From NCBI GenBank assembly GCA_036501625.1, contig DASXZY010000008.1, forward strand, positions 124,001-188,000: DNA of 64,000 nucleotides. The letters run 5' to 3'. The position numbers and the translations under genes were made by a program. The notes below the pieces were generated by a model. It was not told where the DNA came from. It ran no database searches and saw nothing but the letters and a program-made list of their open reading frames with translations. Shown here in pieces: positions 56,689-64,000 of the stretch. Source of the DNA: Palsa-1400 sp036501625 (GTDB lineage: Bacteria > Verrucomicrobiota > Verrucomicrobiia > Limisphaerales > Palsa-1400). How positions within the stretch are numbered: the stretch's first letter is position 1; each line of letters begins with the position of its first letter.

Positions 56689-59481
56689 ATGAAAATCAGG
56701 CATTTCATTTCCGTTTTCTGTTGCGTGATCGCCGCGGGGATTTGCGCCAGCGCCGGCGCCCAGGAGGCCGCCCCAAAACCGGTGGCCGCCGTGGAAGGCA
56801 TTAGCGAATACCAGCTTGACAACGGCCTTCGCTTTTTGCTCTTCCCCGACAACTCTCAATCCAAGGTCACCGTCAATATGACGGCTCTGGTCGGCTCGCG
56901 CCAGGAGGGTTACGGCGAGGCCGGCATGGCCCATCTTCTGGAGCACATGCTCTTCAAGGGCACGCCGCGCCACCCAAAAATCCCCAAGGAATTGCAGGAC
57001 CGCGGCGCGCAATTCAACGGCAGCACTTCGAGCGACCGTGTCAATTATTTTGAGACGCTCCCCGCCAGCGATGACAATCTTAACTTCGCCCTCGATATGG
57101 AGGCGGATCGCATGGTCAACAGTTCCATCAAGGGCGAAGACCTGGCGTCGGAAATGACCGTCGTGCGCAACGAATTCGAGCGCGGCGAAAATTCCCCGTC
57201 CGGCGTGCTCAACAAACTCGTCTCCGCCACCGCCTACAACTGGCATAACTACGGCAAGTCCACCATCGGCAACCGCACGGATATCGAGCGCGTGCCAGTG
57301 GAGAATCTGCGCGCGTTTTACAAAAAGTATTACCAGCCGGACAACGTCGTGCTGGTCGTGGCCGGAAAATTTGAATTGGCCCGCGGCTTGGAATTGGTGC
57401 GGAAATATTTCGGCCCCATTCCGCGCCCCGAACGCAAACTGCCGGCGACTTACACGGAGGAACCGCCGCAGGAAGGCGAGCGTTCGGTCACGCTCCGGCG
57501 GGTTGGCGACGTCGGCGTGGTCGATGCGGCGTATCACATCCCGGCCGGCCCGCATGAAGACATGGCCGCGCTGCAAGTGCTGGCAAATATCCTGAGCACC
57601 CAGCCTTCCGGGCGGCTCTACAAAGCGCTGGTTGAAACCAAAAAGGCCGCCAGCGCGGGCGCCTTTGCCGAGGCCCAGCACGATCCCGGTTTGTTTGAAA
57701 TCGAGGCGGAGGTGCCAAAGGAAAATTCACTCGACGAAGCCGAAAACCTCATGCTCACGACCGTGCAAACGGTGGCCGACAGCGGCGTCACATCCGAGGA
57801 AGTCAATCGCGCCAAAATGCAAATTCTCAAGGCGCGCGAAATGGCCGCTGCCAACACCAGCCAGATTGCCGTCTCGCTCAGCGAATGGTTCGCGCAGGGC
57901 GATTGGCGGCTGTATTTTCTGCACCGCGACCGCATTGAGCAAGTCACGCCCGAAGCCGTGCAGGCGGCCGCCGCCAAATATCTTCAGCGCAATAACCGCA
58001 CCGTGGGCCTGTTTATTCCGACGGCCAGGCCGGAAAAGGTGCCCATTCCCTCGACGCCGGACATTGGCACGCTGGTGGACAATTACAAAGGGCGCGCGGC
58101 CATGGCCGAGGGCGAAGTCTTTGAAGCCACGCCGGAGAATATCGAATCGCGCGCCCGCCGCGTGGATTTGCCGGAAGGCGTGAAGGCGACGCTTCTGCAA
58201 AAAAAGTCGCGCGGCCAGGAGGTGCATCTTTCCCTCACGCTTCATTACGGCGATGAGGAAAATTTGAAGGGCTTTGAATCCGCCGCCAACTTTCTGCCGG
58301 AACTGATGATGCGCGGCACGCAGAAGCTTTCGTATCAGCAATTGCGCGATCAACTCGACCGCCTAGAAGCTGAATTGCGCGCGGGCGGAGGCGGAGGCGG
58401 ACGCGGCGGGCGCGGACGGGGCCGCGGCGGCGCGGGCGGCAGTTCGATGGGTTCGCTCACTTTTTCGATTCAGGCCAAACGCGATACGCTGCCGGAGGTG
58501 ATCGGCCTGTTGCGGCAGGTCCTGCGCGAGCCGCTTCTGCCCGCCAGCGAATTCGAATTGCTGAAGGAGGAACGAATTGCCCGCCTCGAACAGGCGCAGA
58601 CGGAACCGGCCATGCTGGCCCCACTCGCACTCCAGCGCCGGCTCAATCCGTTTGGGCCAGACGATATTCGTTATACTCCCACGAGCAGCGAATCGCTGGA
58701 CCGCCTTCGCCACGCCACTTACGAGCAGGTCGCGCAGCTTTATCACGATTATGTTGGCTCGCAGGATGGCGAGCTGACCATCGTGGGGGACTTCGATCCC
58801 GAACCTTGCATGGCCGCCCTCAAAGAAACGTTGGGCGGATGGAAGGCGGCAAAGCCTTACGCCCGCATCGCAATGCCCGACGCAAGCCCCAAGGCTGGCG
58901 AACGCGAAAGTATTGACACGCCCGGCAAAGCCAATGCGACTTACACAGCCGGCCTCGTTTTTCCCGTGCGCGACGACGATCCCGATTATCCGGCGCTGGT
59001 CATTGGCAATTATATTTTTGGAGCTGGCGCGCTTTCCTCGCGGCTGGGCGACCGCATCCGCCAGAAGGACGGCCTCTCGTACGGCGTAAGTTCGAGCCTT
59101 GGGGCCTCCGCTTGGGACAAACGCGGGACCCTCTCCATCACCGCCATTTGCAATCCGCAAAACATGGGCCGCCTAGAAAAAGCGGCCGCCGAGGAATTGG
59201 ATCGCCTGCTCAAGGATGGCGTGACGCCGGACGAATTGGAGCAGGCCAAGCAGGGTTATTTGCAGGCTCGAAAAGTCGGCCGCGCCAGTGACCCAGCCCT
59301 GACGGCCATGCTGTCAAGTCTTCGGCAATTGAACCGGACGATGGCTTATGACGCGGAGATGGACCAAAAAATCAAGGCCTTGACGCCGGACTCCGTAGCC
59401 GCCGCGTGGCGAAGTCACATCGACCCGAAGGATTTGACCGTCGTCGTCGCCGGAGACTTTGGCGGCGGCGATCACCATTAG
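56689..59481 (+). CDS. M16 family zinc protease, two-half single chain
   Basis: The 930-residue protein has a signal peptide (MKIRHFISVFCCVIAAGICA, then SAGAQ). It contains both halves of an M16 protease: the active half with the inverted zinc motif HLLEH in GMAHLLEHMLFKGT, near residue 80, and the third ligand Glu in TVVRNEFERGENSPSG about 75 residues on. The second, inactive half begins near residue 490. A Gly/Arg-rich spacer (GGGGGGRGGRGRGRGGAGGS, near 565-585) lies in the second half. It probably degrades peptides in the periplasm or at the surface. I chose the ATG at 56689; a TTG at 56683 is the upstream option. Confidence 0.88.
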   Translation: MKIRHFISVFCCVIAAGICASAGAQEAAPKPVAAVEGISEYQLDNGLRFLLFPDNSQSKVTVNMTALVGSRQEGYGEAGMAHLLEHMLFKGTPRHPKIPKELQDRGAQFNGSTSSDRVNYFETLPASDDNLNFALDMEADRMVNSSIKGEDLASEMTVVRNEFERGENSPSGVLNKLVSATAYNWHNYGKSTIGNRTDIERVPVENLRAFYKKYYQPDNVVLVVAGKFELARGLELVRKYFGPIPRPERKLPATYTEEPPQEGERSVTLRRVGDVGVVDAAYHIPAGPHEDMAALQVLANILSTQPSGRLYKALVETKKAASAGAFAEAQHDPGLFEIEAEVPKENSLDEAENLMLTTVQTVADSGVTSEEVNRAKMQILKAREMAAANTSQIAVSLSEWFAQGDWRLYFLHRDRIEQVTPEAVQAAAAKYLQRNNRTVGLFIPTARPEKVPIPSTPDIGTLVDNYKGRAAMAEGEVFEATPENIESRARRVDLPEGVKATLLQKKSRGQEVHLSLTLHYGDEENLKGFESAANFLPELMMRGTQKLSYQQLRDQLDRLEAELRAGGGGGGRGGRGRGRGGAGGSSMGSLTFSIQAKRDTLPEVIGLLRQVLREPLLPASEFELLKEERIARLEQAQTEPAMLAPLALQRRLNPFGPDDIRYTPTSSESLDRLRHATYEQVAQLYHDYVGSQDGELTIVGDFDPEPCMAALKETLGGWKAAKPYARIAMPDASPKAGERESIDTPGKANATYTAGLVFPVRDDDPDYPALVIGNYIFGAGALSSRLGDRIRQKDGLSYGVSSSLGASAWDKRGTLSITAICNPQNMGRLEKAAAEELDRLLKDGVTPDELEQAKQGYLQARKVGRASDPALTAMLSSLRQLNRTMAYDAEMDQKIKALTPDSVAAAWRSHIDPKDLTVVVAGDFGGGDHH

Positions 59482-59485
59482 AAAA

Positions 59486-62128
59486 GTGCCCGCCGCTCGA
59501 ATCAGGAGGCGCCACGCCATTTTGTGCGCGCTGCTGGCTGCCAGCAGTTTGCTTGGGGACCCCCAGGAACAAGTGAGGCGGGAGTCGGAAAGCCGCATCG
59601 TGACGCCCGTCAATCAGATTGTTGAGCCGGCCGGGCGCCAGGTCAACTTGCCCGGCCTTCGCCCGCTGGGATTGGCTCTCAGCCCAAACGGGCGCATTCT
59701 CGTCACGTCCGGCAAGACGCGCGCCCTAGTGGTCATGGATCCGGTTGCGGGACAGATCACGCAGACGGTGGAATTCCCAGAGGAGAAGGCCGATTCCTCG
59801 CTTTCGCTGCCGCCGGACAGCGACGGGCAATTGAGTTTTACCGGGCTGGTTTTCGCTCCCGACGGCTCCCGAATTTTCCTGTCCGATGTTACCGGATGTT
59901 TGAAAGTGTTTTCGGTGGATGCGGCTGAGCGCGTGTCGCCGGGATATTCAATTCCTCTTCCGCCCGCGAACGCTCCCCGGCGGAAAGCGGAAATTCCAGC
60001 GGGCCTGGCATTTTCCAAGGACGGAACCCGCCTCTACGCCGCCTTGAATCTAGGCAATCGCGCGGCTGAATTGGATGCCAACAGCGGCGCCGTTCTGCGG
60101 ACCTGGGATGTCGGCGTCGCGCCCTACGATGTCATTGTGGCGGGGCGCAAAGTTTATGTGAGCAACTGGGGCGGCCGGCGTCCCCAAGCCGGAGACCTGA
60201 CTGGTCCCGCCGGCCGGGGCACAGTTGTGCGGGTGGACGGAACCCGGTTCATCGCGTGCGAGGGATCGGTTTCTGTAATTGACCTTGATCGGAACATTGT
60301 TTCAAAGGAGTTGTTGACGGGCAAACACGCTTCCGCGATGGCGCTGTCGCCCAATGGAAAATTCGTGGTCGCGGCCAACGCGGGCGATGACACGCTGAGC
60401 GTCATCGACACACGCACGGACTCCATTGTCGAAACCATTTCCGCCCGGCGCCAGCCTGGCGATTTATTCGGGGCCAGCCCCAATGCGCTTGCCTTCGACC
60501 GCGCGGGCAGGCGGCTTTTCGTTTGCAACGGCACCCAAAACGCGCTCGCGGTATTTGACTTCAAGCCTGGCGCCTCGCGCTGGCGCGGATTGACACCGGT
60601 CGGCTGGTATCCGGGCGCCATCGTGTGCGACGCCGCGCGGAAATCGATTTATGTGGCCAACATCAAGGGCATGGGAAACGGGCTGCCGAGAAAATCAAAC
60701 GGCAAACCCGAATTCAACACGCACCAATTTTACGGAAGCATTACCCTGCTGAATGAACCGTCGCGCCAGGAACTCGCCGCCGGCACGCGGCGGGCTCTGG
60801 CCAACATGCGCTATCCGCTGCTCAGGGAGGCCGCGCTGCCGCCGCGCGCCAATCAGGCTCCCGCGCCGGTGCCGCAACGGGTGGGCGAGCCGAGCGTTTT
60901 CAAGCACGTTGTTTATTTGATTAAAGAGAACCGCACTTACGACCAAGTGCTGGGCGACATGCCGGAAGGAAACGGCGACCCGGAACTTTGCGTTTTTGGC
61001 GCGCGGGTGACTCCCAACGAGCACAAATTGGCCCGCGATTTTGTGCTGTTGGACAACACCTATTGCTCAGGCCTTTTCAGCGCCGACGGCCACCAATGGG
61101 CCGACAGCGCCATGGCCGCCGATTACATGGAAAAATCCTTCTACGCCTTTGCCCGCAGTTATCCCGACGGCATGGAGGATGACGACGTGGATGCGCTTGC
61201 TTATTCGCCGGCTGGATTTATTTGGGACAATGTTTTGGCGCACGGCAAGACGCTGCGGGATTATGGAGAATTTGCCATCACGCGGAAATCCTGGAAAAAC
61301 CCGGCCCGCAAAGGCGGCCCTGAGTTCATTGACCATTACCACGAATTTCTTCACGACACCGGTTTGATTAGCATCCACAGCGATCCTTCCGTTGAATCTC
61401 TCCGCCCGTTCCTTTGCCGGGAAACGGCCGGATGGGACCTGGCGGTGCCGGATGTTTTTCGCGCGGAGAAGTTCATCGGCGAGCTTAAGAAATTTGAAGC
61501 CGCGGACAGCCTGGCAAATCTTACGATCATCTGCCTGCCCAACGATCACACCAGCGGCACCGATTACGGGCGGCCCAAACCGGAAGCGCAAGTGGCGGAC
61601 AACGACCTGGCCTTCGGGCGGATTGTCGAGGCCATTTCCCGCAGCCGGTTTTGGAAGGATACCTGCATTCTGGCCATTGAAGATGACCCGCAAAATGGCT
61701 GGGATCATGTGAGCGGATTTCGCACGACCGCCTATATGGCCAGTCCCTACACAAAGCGCCATCAGGTCATCAGCAGCCAGTACAATCAAACGAGTTTGCT
61801 GAGGACGATCGAACTGATCCTGGGCCTGCCGCCCATGAACCAGATGGACGCCACGGCCACGCCGATGCGGGATTGTTTCACCGGCGCCCCAGATTTTTCG
61901 CCCTGGGAATCTGTCACAAATAATATTCCGCTGGATGACATGAATCCTGATCCGAAACGCATCTCCGACGCCCTTCTTCGCAAGGACGCGCGCAGATCGG
62001 CGCGGCTGCCGTGGAAGCTGCCGGACCAATGCCCGGAAGACGTGTTGAACCGCATTCTGTGGCGCGCCGTGAAAGGCTCGCGGGTTCCCTACCCCGCCTG
62101 GGCCGTCCAAATGACCGACGACGATTAG
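59486..62128 (+). CDS. YVTN beta-propeller fused to phosphoesterase domain
   Basis: The 880-residue protein has a signal-like N-terminus (MPAARIRRRHAILCALLAAS). Residues 40-430 form a seven-bladed YVTN/40-bladed propeller, with blades such as ALSPNGRILVTSGK, AMALSPNGKFVVAANAGDDT and GRRLFVCNGTQNALAVFD. The C-terminal half has phosphoesterase-family motifs of the phospholipase C/acid phosphatase type: HVVYLIKENRTYDQVLGDMP, CLPNDHTSGTDY and AIEDDPQNGWDHVSGFRT. It probably hydrolyses a phosphoester, with the propeller as a binding platform, but this is inferred. The GTG at 59486 is 4 bp after the M16 stop and is my chosen start; upstream TTG is weaker. Confidence 0.78.
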   Translation: MPAARIRRRHAILCALLAASSLLGDPQEQVRRESESRIVTPVNQIVEPAGRQVNLPGLRPLGLALSPNGRILVTSGKTRALVVMDPVAGQITQTVEFPEEKADSSLSLPPDSDGQLSFTGLVFAPDGSRIFLSDVTGCLKVFSVDAAERVSPGYSIPLPPANAPRRKAEIPAGLAFSKDGTRLYAALNLGNRAAELDANSGAVLRTWDVGVAPYDVIVAGRKVYVSNWGGRRPQAGDLTGPAGRGTVVRVDGTRFIACEGSVSVIDLDRNIVSKELLTGKHASAMALSPNGKFVVAANAGDDTLSVIDTRTDSIVETISARRQPGDLFGASPNALAFDRAGRRLFVCNGTQNALAVFDFKPGASRWRGLTPVGWYPGAIVCDAARKSIYVANIKGMGNGLPRKSNGKPEFNTHQFYGSITLLNEPSRQELAAGTRRALANMRYPLLREAALPPRANQAPAPVPQRVGEPSVFKHVVYLIKENRTYDQVLGDMPEGNGDPELCVFGARVTPNEHKLARDFVLLDNTYCSGLFSADGHQWADSAMAADYMEKSFYAFARSYPDGMEDDDVDALAYSPAGFIWDNVLAHGKTLRDYGEFAITRKSWKNPARKGGPEFIDHYHEFLHDTGLISIHSDPSVESLRPFLCRETAGWDLAVPDVFRAEKFIGELKKFEAADSLANLTIICLPNDHTSGTDYGRPKPEAQVADNDLAFGRIVEAISRSRFWKDTCILAIEDDPQNGWDHVSGFRTTAYMASPYTKRHQVISSQYNQTSLLRTIELILGLPPMNQMDATATPMRDCFTGAPDFSPWESVTNNIPLDDMNPDPKRISDALLRKDARRSARLPWKLPDQCPEDVLNRILWRAVKGSRVPYPAWAVQMTDDD

Positions 62129-62132
62129 CGTA

Positions 62133-62391
62133 GTGACCCATGAATAGCTGGCCATTCGCGGCAAGGGATTTTTGAGGCAGGCGAGGCGGGAGCGACGGCC
62201 ACTTCCGCAGCGATCTGTGAGGCGAGCAACGAAGCCTTGCGTCAAAAAGACATGCCGCCCTGCGGGTTGCGCCAGAATTGGCCTGTGGCTTTGTTGCTCC
62301 TCAGTCGCAGCCCCGGTGCGGGGATGCTCCTTCGTCGTGCCGCGCCGCAGGCCACTTTTGACGCGACGATGGCCAGCTATTTATGGGTCAC
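62133..62391. mobile_element. Foldback element with 23-bp terminal inverted repeats between convergent genes
   Basis: The left end GTGACCCATGAATAGCTGGC CAT (62133-62155) matches the reverse complement of the right end (62369-62391) with one mismatch in 23. The interior is also an imperfect inverted repeat: GGGAGCGACGGCC and AGCGATCTGTGAGGCGAGCA on the left mirror the rc of GTTGCTCCTCAGTCGCAG and ATGCTCCTTCGTCGTGCC on the right. The 259-bp element fills the gap between the stop of the propeller gene (62128) and that of the GH116 gene (62396). No clear target duplication and no transposase were found. It could form one long hairpin in RNA. Confidence 0.7.
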
Positions 62392-62395
62392 GAGA

Positions 62396-64000
62396 CTAGG
62401 TGCGCGCCGTATATTTGATTTCACGGATTTCCAGTGTTCCTGATGCTGGCGTGTAGAACGGCTGGCCGTGCCGGACTCCCACGGTGCCGTAACCGGCGGC
62501 GGTGGAAAGAAAGCAGTGGAAATCCCCTTTGATGGCCGGTTCGAGATACAGGATTTTTTCGACCGCGTCGTAGCGCGCGCCGCTCATTCCGAACAACAGC
62601 GCGTAGGAAGACATGGCCCGCGCGTACCAATGCCCGCATTCGTATTCGTTGAAAGGATTGCGCGTGCGGCCATCGTAACGGTCGCGGGCCGTGCGCACGA
62701 TATCCAGGGCTTCCTTGACCATGCCCATTCGCATATGGTGCGAAGCGACTTGATACTCCAGGCTGGTCCAAACTTCGTTCGAGTACGGAAACGGCAGCGA
62801 AAGCTCGCCGCCTTTGGGCCACGTGCAAAGCACCAGGCCGCCCTCGCTGCCGCAAGCGTAGGTCGGCCGCTGGGGATTGGCGAAATCGGAGAGATCATGC
62901 CGGAGATTGTGCCGGTACACCGATTGAAGATGGGACCGGACTTTTCGCGCGTCCAGCACCTGGCCCACGCCGCACACCTGCGCGAACCAGCAGCCAAGCA
63001 CGCCGTCGGCCAGGCAGCCCAGGCCATATTGATACTTAGGGCCTTCCTTGCGCAGGATCGCCATCGCTTCGGGCGAATAATCGCCGCCATTGTTCTCCAC
63101 GGGATTCGCGGCGCGCAATCCCGTCCACTGGATGCGCTGGTAGAAATACTCGCCGTTAAATAATTCCGTTTCGGTTTTTTTGGAGCCGTCGGCCAGCAAT
63201 TGCGCGTAAAGCGGCTGTTCGTCACCCAGCGCCTTGCCCATCAGGATGGCCGCCTGCAATGCGCCGAGGTAAATGCTCGCGCACATGCCATCCGGCCCCC
63301 AGAACCAGATGTCATATGTATTGTGGTGGGGTTCCATCAGGACGCCGGTATGGTCCGGGTCCCAAGTTTGAATGCAGTAAGCAAGGCTTTGTTTGACTCG
63401 CGGCCAAAGCTTGCGCATCCAATCCGTGTCGCCGCTCACGCGCCATTCGCGGTAGGCCTTCATGATGCCCCCAAGCTGTCCGTCGGCGGCGGGATGCAAA
63501 TTGTCCGAGACGGGGCGGATGGGCAGAAAAGTGCGGAAATCCTGGTGGCCAGTCTCATCCTGGGACGGCCCGAACTCGGTTTCGCGCAGCGTTCTTTCCA
63601 AAGCGGGAAAAAGATGCGGGATGGATTGCGCGTAATTCCAAACATGCGTGCAGGAGCCGGCGCAACAGCCGCCGCCATCGGCGCAGCCTTCCCAGCCCCA
63701 GAGTTTGCCGTCGGTTTGGCGCAAGATGGTGGGCGATTTGAGAATGGCGAAATTGGCGGCAACGGCTTCGGTGACTTCCGGCGGCAGGGATGAATCGTAA
63801 AAACAACTCGCAAACCGTTCGCTCTTCTGCCGCAGCGCGTCGTAACGCTCCTTCCAATAATAAGTGACGCTGTTAATGTCCGAAAATCGCCCCGCATACC
63901 AGGGCCGGTAGGTCGATTTGGCCTGCGCGGAATCCGGGTTGCGGTCCCGCCCGACGCGCAGATTCGTTTCGCCGTCATACCAGGCCAGGCGCACGACGAT
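62396..64000 (-). CDS. Glycoside hydrolase family 116-like enzyme (5' end outside window)
   Basis: About 534 residues of the C-terminal part are visible; the frame continues off the window edge, so the apparent GTG at 63994 is not a true start. Homology is to GH116 beta-glucosidase/glucocerebrosidase (GBA2-type) enzymes, which hydrolyse beta-glucosides. Motifs are YPSRWYAGRFSD-like TYRPWYAGRFSD, GKLWGWEGCADGG, FLPIRPVSDNLHPAADGQLG, LMEPHHNTYDIWFWGPDG with a candidate catalytic Glu, and CGSEGGLVLCTWPKGGELSL. An (alpha/alpha)6 barrel is expected. The gene ends 4 bp from the foldback element. Xylosidase or glucosylceramidase activity is possible; the substrate is unverified. Confidence 0.8.
   Translation of the reverse strand: MVVRLAWYDGETNLRVGRDRNPDSAQAKSTYRPWYAGRFSDINSVTYYWKERYDALRQKSERFASCFYDSSLPPEVTEAVAANFAILKSPTILRQTDGKLWGWEGCADGGGCCAGSCTHVWNYAQSIPHLFPALERTLRETEFGPSQDETGHQDFRTFLPIRPVSDNLHPAADGQLGGIMKAYREWRVSGDTDWMRKLWPRVKQSLAYCIQTWDPDHTGVLMEPHHNTYDIWFWGPDGMCASIYLGALQAAILMGKALGDEQPLYAQLLADGSKKTETELFNGEYFYQRIQWTGLRAANPVENNGGDYSPEAMAILRKEGPKYQYGLGCLADGVLGCWFAQVCGVGQVLDARKVRSHLQSVYRHNLRHDLSDFANPQRPTYACGSEGGLVLCTWPKGGELSLPFPYSNEVWTSLEYQVASHHMRMGMVKEALDIVRTARDRYDGRTRNPFNEYECGHWYARAMSSYALLFGMSGARYDAVEKILYLEPAIKGDFHCFLSTAAGYGTVGVRHGQPFYTPASGTLEIREIKYTART

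Noticed and set aside
63994..64000. GTG at 63994 as the GH116 start
   Set aside because: The frame continues to the window edge without a stop and GH116 enzymes are much longer; the start must lie outside.

Overview
The window is a GC-rich bacterial chromosome segment, most likely from Verrucomicrobiota of the Pedosphaera/Limisphaerales type. This assignment is an inference from gene content and would need a marker-gene search. The supporting signs are prepilin-like proteins with an A|FTLxE cleavage site, a large secreted DUF3160 protein, secreted proteins with Ig-like domains, a CHASE2 Ser/Thr kinase, an ECF sigma factor next to a FecR fusion, and many short accessory repeats. No rRNA, tRNA, CRISPR array, integrase or transposase gene was seen.

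Layout. 1-1081 (minus): a glycolate-oxidase-type FAD subunit, cut by the window edge, and a DUF2007 protein. 1082-1726: intergenic, with repeat copy A and a truncated beta-propeller remnant. 1727-11040 (plus): a sugar-phosphate cluster of ROK regulator, class I fructose-bisphosphate aldolase, glucose-6-phosphate dehydrogenase, ROK glucokinase, HAD phosphatase, GH15 glucoamylase-like enzyme, zinc alcohol dehydrogenase and PlsC. Several of its genes overlap by 4 bp. 11000-15622: MnmD-like methyltransferase (minus), then NYN protein, VWA-like protein, HisC and PanC (plus). 15617-19956 (minus): ferredoxin, DnaG, CvpA, a small membrane protein and an esterase. 20092-20541: an unknown protein. 20555-27798 (minus): release factor 3 and the pyruvate dehydrogenase operon aceE-aceF-lpd.

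28270-36299: a CBM9/transglutaminase/hydrolase fusion, an REC-kinase-REC protein, a CHASE2 Ser/Thr kinase and an Ig-domain protein. 36346-45428: a foldback element, a FecR-TPR-beta-barrel protein with a divergent ECF sigma factor, and an Lhr helicase. 45432-48320 (minus): an operon of unknown protein, pseudopilin, ABC ATPase and ABC permease. 48321-53239: repeat copy C, a second DUF2007 protein, a giant beta-helix/Ig surface protein and a decayed pseudopilin. 53248-64000: DUF3160 protein, M16 protease, YVTN propeller-phosphoesterase, a second foldback element and the C-terminal part of a GH116 glycosidase.

Functionally, the first third reads as intracellular glucan or oligosaccharide use: GH15 releases glucose, glucokinase phosphorylates it, and Zwf and aldolase feed the pentose-phosphate and glycolytic routes. 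Pyruvate dehydrogenase then continues to acetyl-CoA. The right half is dominated by secreted, envelope and signalling proteins.

The least explained signal is a family of about 207-bp dispersed intergenic repeats (three copies). They share a 5' hairpin, a UUCG-type hairpin and, in two copies, a terminator-like 3' end. Two unrelated-looking foldback elements also each fill the gap between convergent genes, one of them duplicated exactly on a stop codon.
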